Positions 26,132 to 35,375 are shown, counted from the stretch's first letter. The stretch is 64,000 nt of DNA from Gemmiger formicilis (GCF_018784445.1 NZ_WQOH01000052.1:228136-292135), one strand, 5' to 3'. Translations and numbers: made by a program. The notes: generated by a model not told the origin, from the letters alone.

Positions 26132-26995
26132 ATGCTTACCAACATGGACAAACTGTACGAGAGCGTTGCCGCGAACGGCCCTGTCTGCGTGGGGCTGGAT
26201 ACCGAAATCAGCTACCTGCCCACCACCGACACCGCCAGGACGGCAGGGGAGAATGTCGTCGCGTTTAACCGCGCCCTGATTGACGCCACCAAGGGCGTGG
26301 CGGGCTGCTACAAAGTGCAGATCGCCTACTACGAGTCCCTGGGCCTGGACGGTATGCGCGCCTACGCCGAAACGCTGAAAATGGCCCGCGCCACCGGCCT
26401 GCCGGTCATTGCCGATATCAAGCGCGGTGACATTGCCAAGACTGCTGAAATGTACGCCAAGGCGCACTTTACCGGCGATTTTGAGGCCGATATCATCACA
26501 CTGGCCCCCTACATGGGCCTGGATTCCATCAGCCCTTATCTGCCGTACTGCGCCGAGCAGGGCAAGGGCGTGTTCGTCCTCTGCCGCACCTCCAACCCCG
26601 GCGCGAAGGATTTTGAGTACAAAAAGCTGGACGATGGCCGCCACGTCTATGACCTCGTCGGCGACAGTCTGACCGCCCTGGGCAAGGACTACATGGGTGA
26701 GCACGGCTATTCCAGCATCGGCCTGGTCATTGGCGGTACCCACACCGAGGAAGCTACTGCCATCCGCGCGGCCTACAAGGACACCTTCTTCCTGATCCCC
26801 GGCTACGGTGCGCAGGGCGGCAAGGCGGCCGACATTGCCCAGTACCTGACCAAGGGCAACGGCGGCGTCGTCAATTCCAGCCGCGGCATCCTGCTGGCCT
26901 ACAAGAAACAGCCCGGCGTCGCCTTTGACGAGGCCGCCTACAACGAGTGCGTGCGCATGCGGGAGGATATCCAAGGTGAATGCAACAAGCTGTAA
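26132..26995 (+). CDS. pyrF: Orotidine 5'-phosphate decarboxylase, type 2
   Basis: 287 residues, longer than type 1 enzymes and typical of the PyrF2 group. It decarboxylates OMP to UMP. VIADIKRGDIAKTAEMYA carries the catalytic Asp-Lys-Asp array, with CVGLDTE at the start and FLIPGYGAQGG as phosphate-binding loop. The start has GGAGG eight bases upstream; longer frames read only repeat sequence. The pyrK ribosome site GGGAGG lies within its last 35 bases. Confidence 0.96.
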   Translation: MLTNMDKLYESVAANGPVCVGLDTEISYLPTTDTARTAGENVVAFNRALIDATKGVAGCYKVQIAYYESLGLDGMRAYAETLKMARATGLPVIADIKRGDIAKTAEMYAKAHFTGDFEADIITLAPYMGLDSISPYLPYCAEQGKGVFVLCRTSNPGAKDFEYKKLDDGRHVYDLVGDSLTALGKDYMGEHGYSSIGLVIGGTHTEEATAIRAAYKDTFFLIPGYGAQGGKAADIAQYLTKGNGGVVNSSRGILLAYKKQPGVAFDEAAYNECVRMREDIQGECNKL

Positions 26996-27746
26996 TTTAA
27001 CGGTCCTGCGTCAGGAAGTTGTCGCTTCCGATATCATGCGCCTGGTCGTGCAGTGGCAGGATCCCAGCCGCGAACCCCATGCGGGCCAGTTTTATATGCT
27101 GCGCGCCTGGGCAGCGGACGCCACGCCGATTTTGTCCCGCCCCATCAGCGTGGACGATTTTGATAACCAGACCGGCGCACTGACCTTTTTGTATCAGGTC
27201 AAGGGCGAGGGCACCCGCAAGCTGGCTGCGCTGCAGGCTGGCAATGCCCTGACCGTGACAGGCCCCTGCGGTAACGGCTTTGACACCGCCGCGCTGGCCG
27301 CCAGCCACAAGCGCATTGCCGTCGTGGGCGGCGGCATCGGCACCGCGCCGCTGCTGCTGCTCTGCAAGGAGCTGTGCCGCGCGGGCGTGCGGCCCGACCT
27401 CTACGTCGGCTTCCGCGACGCCAGCTATGGCATGGAGAGCTTTGTGCCCTGGTGCCACACTATCCACCTGGCCACCGACTCCGGCAGCGAGGGCCACCAC
27501 GGCCTGGTAACGGACCTGCTGGACGTGCGCAACTATGACATTGTGCTGACCTGCGGCCCCATGGTCATGATGCGCGGCGTGGCCAAGCTCTGCGCCGACG
27601 CGGGTGTGCCCTGCCTGGCCAGCCTTGAAAAGAAGATGGCCTGCGGTCTGGGTGCCTGCCTGGGCTGCACCTGCCACACGAAAATCGGCCCGGTCACGGT
27701 CTGCAAGGACGGCCCGGTCTTTAGCGCACAGGAGGTGTTTGACTGA
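26976..27746 (+). CDS. pyrK: Dihydroorotate dehydrogenase B electron-transfer subunit
   Basis: 256 residues. It carries FAD and a [2Fe-2S] cluster and passes electrons from dihydroorotate to NAD+. The ferredoxin-reductase-like core shows ILSRPISV (flavin) and VVGGGIGTAPLL (NAD). The C-terminal cluster ligands lie in KKMACGLGACLGCTCHT plus a Cys in VTVCKDGPVF. I choose the GTG at 26976, overlapping pyrF by 20 bases, because GGGAGG lies nine bases upstream; the first residues VNATSCNLTVLRQ then fit the family start. Confidence 0.94.
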   Translation: MNATSCNLTVLRQEVVASDIMRLVVQWQDPSREPHAGQFYMLRAWAADATPILSRPISVDDFDNQTGALTFLYQVKGEGTRKLAALQAGNALTVTGPCGNGFDTAALAASHKRIAVVGGGIGTAPLLLLCKELCRAGVRPDLYVGFRDASYGMESFVPWCHTIHLATDSGSEGHHGLVTDLLDVRNYDIVLTCGPMVMMRGVAKLCADAGVPCLASLEKKMACGLGACLGCTCHTKIGPVTVCKDGPVFSAQEVFD

Positions 27747-28651
27747 TGGCAGATCTTCACGTTGATTTCCTCGGCAAGCGCCTGGCCGGGCCGGTCGTCG
27801 CGGCCAGCGGCACCTTCGGCTTCGGCCCCGAGTACGCGGGCATCGAGGATTTGCGGGTGCTGGGCGGTATCTCCGGTAAGGGGCTGACCCTGCACGGCCA
27901 GCCCGGTAACGAGGGCGAGCGCCTGTACGAGACGCCCTCCGGCCTGATGAACTCCATCGGCCTGCAAAACCCCGGCGTACAACACTTTATCGACCACGAG
28001 CTGCCCGCCATGCGCCAGTGCGGCACTACCGTCTGGGCCAACCTGGGCGGCCACACCATCGACGAGAACGTCGAGGGCGTCATGATGCTCTGCGCTGCGG
28101 GCGTGGATTTCATTGAACTGAACATCAGCTGCCCGAATGTCAAGCAGGGTGGTCTGGCGTTCGGCATCCGCGCGGCGGATGCAAGCGAGGTCGTTTCTGC
28201 GGTGCGCAAAGTCTGCAATGTGCCGCTCATCGTCAAATTGAGCCCCCAGGCCGAGAGCATCCCCGAGATGTGCAAGGCCGTCGAGGCTGCAGGCGCGGAC
28301 GCCATCAGCCTGTGCAACACCTTCCAGGCCTGCGCCATCGATCTGGAAAAGCGCCGCCCGGTGTTCAACAACACCTTCGCGGGCCTGTCCGGCCCGGCGG
28401 TGCGGCCGATTGCCCTGCGCATGGTCTGGCAGGCCGTGGGGGCCGTCAGCATCCCGGTCGTGGGGCTGGGCGGCATCCTGACCGGCAGGGACGCGCTGGA
28501 GTTCATCATGGCCGGTGCGGCCGCCGTGCAGGTGGGCACCGCGAATTTCCTGGACCCGAAAGCCTGCACCCGCATCACGAGCGAGATCAACCAATGGATG
28601 GACGCTCACGGCGTCAAGACGCTGGAGGAGATCCGCGGCTGCGCAAGATAA
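27746..28651 (+). CDS. pyrD: Dihydroorotate dehydrogenase B catalytic subunit
   Basis: 301 residues, class 1B. It oxidises dihydroorotate to orotate using FMN. PVVAASGTFGFGPEYAG, NSIGLQNPGV, ELNISCPNVKQGG (catalytic Cys of the 1B class in ISCPN) and VGLGGILTGRDALEFIMAGA are conserved. Its ATG overlaps the pyrK stop by one base, consistent with equal synthesis of the two subunits. A family B element follows before pyrE. Confidence 0.97.
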   Translation: MADLHVDFLGKRLAGPVVAASGTFGFGPEYAGIEDLRVLGGISGKGLTLHGQPGNEGERLYETPSGLMNSIGLQNPGVQHFIDHELPAMRQCGTTVWANLGGHTIDENVEGVMMLCAAGVDFIELNISCPNVKQGGLAFGIRAADASEVVSAVRKVCNVPLIVKLSPQAESIPEMCKAVEAAGADAISLCNTFQACAIDLEKRRPVFNNTFAGLSGPAVRPIALRMVWQAVGAVSIPVVGLGGILTGRDALEFIMAGAAAVQVGTANFLDPKACTRITSEINQWMDAHGVKTLEEIRGCAR

Positions 28652-28653
28652 AA

Positions 28654-28800
28654 GCCTTCCCCCTAGGGGGAAGGTGGCCGAAGGCCGGATGAGGGGCATG
28701 CTTGCACCGCCGCCCCTTCACGGGCAGCAACGGCAAGGTCGCCCCTCATCAGTCGGCGGTCAGGGCCGCCGACAGCTTCCCCTTAAGTGGGAAGCTGTCA
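28654..28800. repeat. Family B MITE-like repeat inside the pyr operon
   Basis: GCCTTCCCCCTAGGGGGAAG opens and CTTCCCCTTAAGTGGGAAG closes. Internal GGATGAGGGGC/GCCCCTCATC arms and GGCGGTCAGGGCCGCC are the same modules as in the 23436-23590 copy. Confidence 0.85.
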
Positions 28801-28881
28801 CCAAGATAAGCATTCATGTATCTTGCATTTTTATACAGAATATGCTACTATAAGTTGAATAACATACAGGAGGAACAAACT

Positions 28882-29478
28882 ATGGCACGCGAAGCTCTGG
28901 ACGTTTTGAAAGAATGTGAAGCATTTTTGGAGGGGCACTTCCTGCTGTCCTCCGGCCGTCACTCCGGCGCATACTGCCAGATGGCCTTTTTGCAGCAGTA
29001 CCCGGACAAGGCCGCTGAGGTCATGGCCCCGGTCGCCGAGAAGCTCAAGGAACTGAACATTGACGTTGTAGTCGGCCCCGCCATGGGCGGCATTGTCTAC
29101 GCCTACGAGCTGGGCCGTCAGATGGGCAAGCGCGCCATCTTCACCGAGCGCGTTGACAATGTCATGACCCTCAAGCGTTTCCGCATCCATCCGGGCGAGC
29201 GCTGCGTCATCGCCGAGGACGTTGTGACCACCGGTGTTTCCAGCCTGGAAACCAAGCGTGTCATCGAGGAAAACGGCGGCATCTGCGTGGGCATCGCATG
29301 CGTAGTGGACCGCACCCGCGCCGAGGCACCGTCCCCGATCCCCATTGTGGCAAGTGCGCTCAAGCTCGACCTGCCCAACTATGCCCCCGAGGAATGCCCC
29401 ATCTGCAAGGAGGGCAAGCTGCCGCTGGTGCACCTGGGCAGTCGCAAGATGAAGGAAGCTGCGAAGCAGACTTTGTAA
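28882..29478 (+). CDS. pyrE: Orotate phosphoribosyltransferase
   Basis: 198 residues. It makes OMP from orotate and PRPP. The PRPP loop appears as CVIAEDVVTTGVSS, and FLLSSGRHSGAYCQ and VVGPAMGGIVYAYELG are family motifs. The C-terminal PEECPICKEGKLPLVHLGSR, with a CPxC pair, is typical of the longer Clostridia/archaeal form and may be a small metal or structural element. Start follows CAGGAGG. A purine/pyrimidine inverted repeat lies between it and carA. Confidence 0.96.
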   Translation: MAREALDVLKECEAFLEGHFLLSSGRHSGAYCQMAFLQQYPDKAAEVMAPVAEKLKELNIDVVVGPAMGGIVYAYELGRQMGKRAIFTERVDNVMTLKRFRIHPGERCVIAEDVVTTGVSSLETKRVIEENGGICVGIACVVDRTRAEAPSPIPIVASALKLDLPNYAPEECPICKEGKLPLVHLGSRKMKEAAKQTL

Positions 29479-29552
29479 GCAGAGAAATGAGAAGTAAAGA
29501 AGAGATAAGAGGGCTTCCTGAATTTACTCTTTTCTCTCTTACCTCTTCTCTT
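29479..29552. repeat. Long imperfect purine/pyrimidine inverted repeat
   Basis: The first half is almost only A and G (AGAGAAATGAGAAGTAAAGA and on), the second almost only T and C (ending ACCTCTTCTCTT). They can pair over about 25 bases with mismatches around GGGCTTCC. It lies between pyrE and carA and has no T-run after it. Confidence 0.5.
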
Positions 29553-29596
29553 GCACACGTTTACTTTATAGATAACAAAAACGAGAGGCTTACACT

Positions 29597-30727
29597 ATGC
29601 AGGCATATCTGATATTGGCCAATGGCCGGGTGTTCCGCGGGGTCAGCGTGGGCTGCCCCGGCACCACCATCGGCGAGGTCGTTTTCGCCACCGGTATGGT
29701 CGGCTTTGAGGAAACGCTGACTGACCCCAGCTACTACGGCCAGATCATCACCCAGACCTATCCGCTCATCGGCAACTACGGCATGAACAGCGAGGATACT
29801 GAGAGCGGCAAGATTTGGGCCAAGGGCTACATTGTGCGCGAGGCGTGCAAGACCCCTTCCAACTTCCGCAGCGAGGAAACGCTGGATTCCTTCTTGAAGA
29901 AAAACGGCATCATCGGCATTGAGGGCATCGACACCCGCAGCCTGACCCGCACCCTGCGGGAGAGCGGCGTCATGAACGGTGCCATCACCACCGAGTTTGA
30001 CCCTGACGCCGAGCCGGAGAAGAAGGCCGCGCTGCTGCCCGAGATTGCCGCTTATGCCGTCGTCAACGCCGTCAAGACCGTCACCTGCCGCGAGGCCAAG
30101 ACCTATGAGCCGACCCAGGCAGGGGAGTGGGGCGACACGCCTCTGCACGTTGCACTGTTGGATCTGGGCTGCAAGAACAACATCGTGCGCTGTCTGCAAA
30201 AGCGCGGCTGCCGCGTGACCGTGCTGCCCGGCACGGCCACCGCCGCCGAACTGGCTAAACTTAACCCCGACGGCCTGATGCTCTCCAACGGCCCCGGCGA
30301 CCCGGCGGAGAATGTGGAAATCATTGCAAACATCCGCGAAATGCTGAACACCGGCATCCCGACCTTCGGTATCTGCCTGGGCCACCAGCTCACCGCGCTG
30401 GCCGCGGGCGCTAAGACCTGCAAGCTGAAATACGGTCACCGCGGTGCCAACCAGCCGGTCAGCCACATCAGCAAGAGCCGTACCTTCATCACGAGCCAGA
30501 ACCACGGCTACGCGGTGGAGGACGAGACACTGTCCAAGGACGTAGGCCAGATGAGCTACTTCAACGCCAACGACGGCACCTGCGAGGGTGTTGACTACTT
30601 TAAATGGAACTGCTTCACCGTGCAGTTCCATCCCGAGGCCAACGGCGGCCCCAAGGATACCGAGTTCCTGTTTGACGAGTTTGTCAGCCGTATGCTGGCT
30701 GCGAAAGGAGTGATCGACAATGCCTAA
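29597..30727 (+). CDS. carA: Carbamoyl-phosphate synthase small subunit
   Basis: 376 residues. It hydrolyses glutamine and channels ammonia to CarB. The class I glutamine amidotransferase domain is in the C-terminal half: FGICLGHQ with the nucleophile Cys, and VQFHPEANGGPKDTEFLF with the catalytic His and Glu. The N-terminal half shows TGMVGFEETLTDPSY and GIDTRSLTRTLRE. Ribosome-site spacing is acceptable (CGAGAGG). Overlaps carB by eight bases. Its product feeds both pyrimidines and arginine. Confidence 0.97.
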   Translation: MQAYLILANGRVFRGVSVGCPGTTIGEVVFATGMVGFEETLTDPSYYGQIITQTYPLIGNYGMNSEDTESGKIWAKGYIVREACKTPSNFRSEETLDSFLKKNGIIGIEGIDTRSLTRTLRESGVMNGAITTEFDPDAEPEKKAALLPEIAAYAVVNAVKTVTCREAKTYEPTQAGEWGDTPLHVALLDLGCKNNIVRCLQKRGCRVTVLPGTATAAELAKLNPDGLMLSNGPGDPAENVEIIANIREMLNTGIPTFGICLGHQLTALAAGAKTCKLKYGHRGANQPVSHISKSRTFITSQNHGYAVEDETLSKDVGQMSYFNANDGTCEGVDYFKWNCFTVQFHPEANGGPKDTEFLFDEFVSRMLAAKGVIDNA

Positions 30728-33700
30728 AGACCCGCGTATCAAAAAGGTGCTGGTCATCGGTTCCGGCCCCATCATTATCGGTCAGGCGGCGGAGTTCGAC
30801 TACTCCGGTACCCAGGCCTGCCGTGCGCTGAAATCCGAGGGCGTCGAGACGGTGTTGGTCAACTCCAACCCCGCTACCATCATGACCGACCCTGACATCG
30901 CCGACCATGTATATATTGAGCCGCTGACCGCCGAGGTCGTCGAGCGCATCATTGAAAAAGAAAAACCCGACGCCATCTTGCCTAACCTGGGAGGCCAGAT
31001 GGGCCTGAACCTCTCCATGGAGTTGGCCCGCAGCGGTTTCCTGGACCGCAGCGGTGTCCGCCTGCTGGCCTGCAAGCCCGACACCATCGATCGCGCCGAG
31101 GATCGCCAGCTGTTCAAGGACACGATGGAAAAGCTGCACCAGCCCATCATCCCCTCCAAAGTCGTGGAGGATCTGGACGACGCACTGGACTTTGCCGAGG
31201 TCATCGGCTACCCGGTCATCGTGCGCCCTGCTTTTACCATGGGCGGCACCGGCGGCGGCATCTGCGAGGACCGCGAGAAGCTGCATGAAATCGCCACCAA
31301 CGGTCTGCGCCTGTCTCCGATCCACCAAATCCTCGTAGAGAAGTGCATTTCCGGCTGGAAGGAAATCGAGTACGAGGTCATGCGTGACTCCAAGGGCAAC
31401 GTTATCACCGTCTGCAACATGGAGAACCTGGATCCCGTCGGCATCCACACCGGTGACTCCATCGTCGTGGCCCCCAGCCAGACCCTCTCCGATAAAGAGT
31501 ACCAGATGCTGCGCACCGCCGCGCTGGATATCATCACCGAACTGGGCATCGAGGGCGGCTGCAACTGCCAGTTTGCCCTGAAGCCGGACAGCTTTGAGTA
31601 TGCGGTCATCGAGGTCAACCCCCGCGTGTCCCGCTCCTCCGCGCTGGCATCCAAGGCTACCGGCTATCCCATCGCCAAGGTCGCTACGAAGATCGCCCTT
31701 GGCTATACGCTGGACGAAATCACCAACGACGTTACCGGCGAGACCTGCGCCTGCTTTGAGCCGGCCCTCGACTACGTTGTCGTCAAATACCCGAAGTGGC
31801 CGTTTGACAAGTTCGTCTATGCGGACAAGTCTCTGGGCACCCAAATGATGGCCACCGGCGAGGTCATGGCCATCGGCAACAATTTCGAGCACGCCATGAT
31901 GAAGGCCGTCTCCTCCACTGAGCTGGGCCTTGACACGATGACGCTGCCCGACTTTGAAAAGCTGACCACCGAGGAAGTCATTGAACACCTGCACGTGCAG
32001 GACTCCGAGCGCGCCTTCTGCGTCTACGAAGCCCTCAAGCGCGGCGTGCCACATGATGTGATTTATGACATCACCAAGATCGACTGGTGGTTCCTGGACA
32101 AATTGCAGCACCTGGCCGACATTGAAATGGGCCTGAAAACCGGCGAACTGACGACGGAAAAATATCTGAACGCGAAGAGGTTCGGTTTCCTGGATAAGAC
32201 CATCAAACGCCTGGCGGGCGTGGACACCCTGCCCGAAGCGCCGAAGGCCGCCTTCAAGATGGTCGACACCTGCGCCGCGGAATTTTCCGCCAAGACGCCG
32301 TATTTCTACTCCACCTACGACGAGGATAACGAGGCCAAGCAGTTTATCGCCGAGCGCAGCGACCCCAACAAGAAGAAGGTGCTCGTTTTCGGCTCCGGCC
32401 CCATCCGCATCGGTCAGGGCATCGAGTTCGACTACTGCTCGGTCCACGCGGTCTGGACGCTGAAGCAGCACGGCTGCGAGGCGATCCTGGTCAACAACAA
32501 CCCCGAGACGGTCTCCACCGACTTTGACACCGGCGACCGCCTCTACTTTGACCCGCTGAACCCCGAGAGTGTTGACCACATCATCGAGACCGAGAAGCCG
32601 GACGGCTGCCTTGTCCAGTTCGGCGGCCAGACTGCCATCAAGCTGGCCAAGCACATGGACGAGATCGGCCTGCCGATTCTCGGCACCCCTGCCGATGCCA
32701 TCGACGAGGCCGAGGACCGCGAACGCTTTGACGAGCTGCTCGAGCGCTGCGGCATCCCCCGCCCGGAGGGCCGCACCGTCTTTACGCTGGACGAGGCTTT
32801 GCAGGCGGCGCAGGAGGTCGGCTACCCAGTCCTGATGCGTCCGTCCTATGTTCTGGGTGGCCAGAACATGATCGTGGCCTACAATTCCAGCGACGTTATC
32901 GAGTACATGGGCGTCATCACGAAGCACGTTGACATGAGTCACCCGGTCCTGATGGACAAGTACATCCTGGGTACCGAGTGCGAGGTCGACGCCATCTGCG
33001 ACGGCACGGATTACCTCGTGCCCGGCATCATGCAGCAGGTCGAGCGTACCGGCGTTCACTCCGGCGACTCCATCTGCGTCTACCCGCCCACGACCTTCAG
33101 CCAGAAGGTCATTGACACGCTGGTCGACTACACCGGCCGCTTTGCCCGCGAGCTGAAGGTCGTGGGCCTGGTCAACGTGCAGTACGCCGTGCAGAATGAC
33201 CGCGTCTACGTCATCGAGGTCAACCCGCGTTCCTCCCGCACCGTGCCCTATATCTCCAAAGTCACCGGTGTGCCGATGGTCGATCTGGCCGTGCGCTGCA
33301 CCTTGGGCGAAAAGCTCAAGGATATGGGCTACGGCACCGGTCTGTGGCGCAATGGGCAGAGTCCCTACTACGCCGTCAAGGTGCCTGTGTACAGTTTCCT
33401 GAAGCTGCACGGCGTTGACACGATGCTGGGCCCCGAGATGAAGTCCACCGGTGAGGTGCTGGGCATCGCCCCCACCTTCCACGAGGCCATGATGAAGGGC
33501 CTGGTGGCGGCTGGCTACCAGTTCAAGGTGCCCGGCCCCGGCTCCTGCGTCATTATCTCGGTCAAGGACAGCGACAAAGCTGAAGCTGCCAAGCTGGCCT
33601 GGAAGCTGCACGACTACGGCTATAAGATTTACGGCACACCCGGCACAGCCAAGTACTTGAACGGCGAGATGATACCCTGCAGTGTCGTCCGCCAGATGAG

Positions 33701-33959
33701 CGGCGCACGCCCCAACGTGCTGGATCTGCTGGAAAGCGGCCTGGTGGATTACATCATCTCCACCAGCCCCCATGGCCGCGACCCGCACCGCGACTCGGTC
33801 AAGTTCCGCCGCAAGGCCACCGAGCTGTCCATCCCGACCATCACGGCCATGGACACCGCCAGCGTGCTGGTGGACGCCCTGCGCGGCGACCACGATATCA
33901 GCCAGATGGAGCTGGTGGATATCGCGAATTTGCACCGCGAAGCGGCAAATGGGAAATAA
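30720..33959 (+). CDS. carB: Carbamoyl-phosphate synthase large subunit
   Basis: 1079 residues, full length. It forms carbamoyl phosphate from bicarbonate, ammonia and two ATP. Two homologous ATP-grasp halves begin at residue 1 (VLVIGSGPIIIGQAAEFDYSG) and about residue 555 (VLVFGSGPIRIGQGIEFDYC). The C-terminal about 140 residues are the allosteric MGS-like domain (YGYKIYGTPGTAKYL, STSPHGRDPHRDSVKFRR). Ribosome site AAAGGAG lies inside carA. Last gene of the pyr operon, which lacks pyrB and pyrI. Confidence 0.98.
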   Translation: MPKDPRIKKVLVIGSGPIIIGQAAEFDYSGTQACRALKSEGVETVLVNSNPATIMTDPDIADHVYIEPLTAEVVERIIEKEKPDAILPNLGGQMGLNLSMELARSGFLDRSGVRLLACKPDTIDRAEDRQLFKDTMEKLHQPIIPSKVVEDLDDALDFAEVIGYPVIVRPAFTMGGTGGGICEDREKLHEIATNGLRLSPIHQILVEKCISGWKEIEYEVMRDSKGNVITVCNMENLDPVGIHTGDSIVVAPSQTLSDKEYQMLRTAALDIITELGIEGGCNCQFALKPDSFEYAVIEVNPRVSRSSALASKATGYPIAKVATKIALGYTLDEITNDVTGETCACFEPALDYVVVKYPKWPFDKFVYADKSLGTQMMATGEVMAIGNNFEHAMMKAVSSTELGLDTMTLPDFEKLTTEEVIEHLHVQDSERAFCVYEALKRGVPHDVIYDITKIDWWFLDKLQHLADIEMGLKTGELTTEKYLNAKRFGFLDKTIKRLAGVDTLPEAPKAAFKMVDTCAAEFSAKTPYFYSTYDEDNEAKQFIAERSDPNKKKVLVFGSGPIRIGQGIEFDYCSVHAVWTLKQHGCEAILVNNNPETVSTDFDTGDRLYFDPLNPESVDHIIETEKPDGCLVQFGGQTAIKLAKHMDEIGLPILGTPADAIDEAEDRERFDELLERCGIPRPEGRTVFTLDEALQAAQEVGYPVLMRPSYVLGGQNMIVAYNSSDVIEYMGVITKHVDMSHPVLMDKYILGTECEVDAICDGTDYLVPGIMQQVERTGVHSGDSICVYPPTTFSQKVIDTLVDYTGRFARELKVVGLVNVQYAVQNDRVYVIEVNPRSSRTVPYISKVTGVPMVDLAVRCTLGEKLKDMGYGTGLWRNGQSPYYAVKVPVYSFLKLHGVDTMLGPEMKSTGEVLGIAPTFHEAMMKGLVAAGYQFKVPGPGSCVIISVKDSDKAEAAKLAWKLHDYGYKIYGTPGTAKYLNGEMIPCSVVRQMSGARPNVLDLLESGLVDYIISTSPHGRDPHRDSVKFRRKATELSIPTITAMDTASVLVDALRGDHDISQMELVDIANLHREAANGK

Positions 33960-33970
33960 CAAATAGCTTG

Positions 33971-34005
33971 AACGCCTGTACCTGTAAAAGAGGTGCAGGC
34001 GTTTT
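33971..34005 (+). terminator. Terminator of the pyr operon
   Basis: AACGCCTGTACCT (33971-33983) pairs with AGGTGCAGGCGTT (33991-34003) with one G-U pair; TTTTGTTG follows. Confidence 0.8.
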
Positions 34006-34039
34006 GTTGTGGATTGCTATTATAGGGCGGTTGCAGGGG

Positions 34040-34081
34040 TTTACAATTCCATAGAAACGAACTATACTGAAATCAATATCA
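34040..34081 (+). promoter_or_regulatory. scrR promoter with LacI-type operator
   Basis: TTTACA (34040-34045) lies 17 bp from TATACT (34063-34068). TGAAATCAATATCA (34068-34081) directly downstream matches the operators before scrA, so the regulator probably represses itself. Confidence 0.7.
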
Positions 34082-34101
34082 TATCATTGGGGGCATCCTA
34101 T

Positions 34102-35118
34102 ATGAATATCACGGAATTTGCGGCCTATGCGGGGGTATCCAAGGCGGCGGTCAGCCGGTATTTCAACAACGGCTACCTGAGCGCCGACAAGCGCGCAGCC
34201 ATTGAAAAGGCCGTGGCCGAGACCGGCTACCGCCCAAGTATGCAGGCGCAGATGATGCGCACCCGCCGTACCCGGCAGATCGGCGTCATTATGCCCAAGC
34301 TCAGCAGTGAGAGCTGCGCCCGCATGGTGGAGGGCATCAGCCGCGTGCTGGACGAACAGGGCTACCAACTGCTGCTGGTCAACACAGCCAACGAGAACGA
34401 GCGCGAGGTCAAAGCGCTGGACACGCTGCGGCACGACGCCGTGGACGGCATTATCCTCATCGCCACCATCTTCACGCCGGAGCACCAAGCCGTACTGGAC
34501 AGTCTGAAAATCCCGGTCGTCATTCTGGGCCAGCAGTACGGCGGCTATTCCAGCGTGTATCACGACGATTTCGGTGCAGCCCGCGCCGCCACTGCGCATA
34601 TGCTGGAAAAAGGCCGCCGCGCACCGGGGTTCCTGGGGGCCACCATGCTGGACAAGTCCGTCGGCCAGGCCCGCCGGGCCGGGTTCGAGGCCGCACTGTG
34701 GGACGCCGGGCTGGTACCGCGCCCCCAGCGGGTCAGCGTGGCGCGGTTCAACATGGAGTCCGGCTACCAGCAGGCGCAGCAGCTTTTGGAACGCGACCCC
34801 GGCATCAACTGCCTGTTCTGCGCCACCGACACCATTGCCATCGGTGCGCTGCAATACTGCCGCAGCCATGGCCTGCGCGTGCCAGAGGACATCATGATCG
34901 CCGCCGTGGGCGACAGCCGTGCGGGCCGTGTTGCCTATGTGCCGCTGACCAGCGTCCACCTGCACTATCGCACGGCAGGGGACAAGGCCGCCCGCCTGCT
35001 GTTGGAAATGCTGGCCGACCCCCACACCAAACCCCGCGACCTGCAACTAAGCTGGGAGCTGAAATGCCGGGCGTCTACCGGGGATGAAAATGCCGACGAG
35101 AATGTTTGGGCGCTGTAG
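34102..35118 (+). CDS. scrR: LacI-family regulator of sucrose genes
   Basis: 338 residues. Residues 1-46 are the LacI headpiece (ITEFAAYAGVSKAAVSRYFNN), and the rest is the periplasmic-binding-protein-like effector domain (IGVIMPKLSSESCARMVEGI, DGIILIATIF, DTIAIGALQYCR). It lies upstream of scrA-scrB-scrK in the same direction, and three near-identical 14-bp operators lie at its own and the scrA promoter. The effector is probably a fructose or sucrose phosphate, by analogy with ScrR. The start at 34102 has TTGGGGG upstream. Ends in TAG. Symbol assigned from context. Confidence 0.88.
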   Translation: MNITEFAAYAGVSKAAVSRYFNNGYLSADKRAAIEKAVAETGYRPSMQAQMMRTRRTRQIGVIMPKLSSESCARMVEGISRVLDEQGYQLLLVNTANENEREVKALDTLRHDAVDGIILIATIFTPEHQAVLDSLKIPVVILGQQYGGYSSVYHDDFGAARAATAHMLEKGRRAPGFLGATMLDKSVGQARRAGFEAALWDAGLVPRPQRVSVARFNMESGYQQAQQLLERDPGINCLFCATDTIAIGALQYCRSHGLRVPEDIMIAAVGDSRAGRVAYVPLTSVHLHYRTAGDKAARLLLEMLADPHTKPRDLQLSWELKCRASTGDENADENVWAL

Positions 35119-35136
35119 CGTTCCGACCCGCTGCCA

Positions 35137-35224
35137 TGCAGGGGCTGGGTATGCCCGGCCCGCAGCTTTCCCACAAGCGGGCATCTGCCGCAAAGCTGCG
35201 GGCCGCCCATGGACGTTCCCTACA
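35137..35224. repeat. Family A repeat, degenerate copy
   Basis: ATGCAGGGGCTGGGTATGCCC opens in degenerate form (split here at TATGCCC) and GCGGGCCGCCCATGGACGTT then CCCTACA closes; hairpin pairing is partly lost. The scrR-scrA gap of 292 bases holds this element plus operators and promoter. Confidence 0.65.
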
Positions 35225-35276
35225 ACTCAGCACCCATAAATTTGTGCATTTTGCCTTACTTCCATGTGAAACTGTG

Positions 35277-35375
35277 TGAAATCGATAACACATGCTTTGT
35301 AGATTGTTGCAACCCGCGAATAGAAATTCCGCACAACATCGCTTATAATAAAATCATCAAATGAAATTGATTTCA
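35277..35375 (+). promoter_or_regulatory. scrA promoter flanked by two LacI-type operators
   Basis: Operators are TGAAATCGATAACA (35277-35290) and TGAAATTGATTTCA (35362-35375, perfect 6-nt arms). TATAAT lies between at 35344-35349 with a poor -35 (TAGAAA, spacer 17). The 85-bp operator spacing would suit looping or road-block repression. The upstream site also resembles a cre box, so catabolite control is possible. Confidence 0.7.

Noticed and set aside
30684-33962. 1092-codon open frame on the minus strand opposite carB
   Set aside because: It mirrors carB exactly; its composition is that of a high-GC codon-position shadow, with no family motif and no ribosome site.
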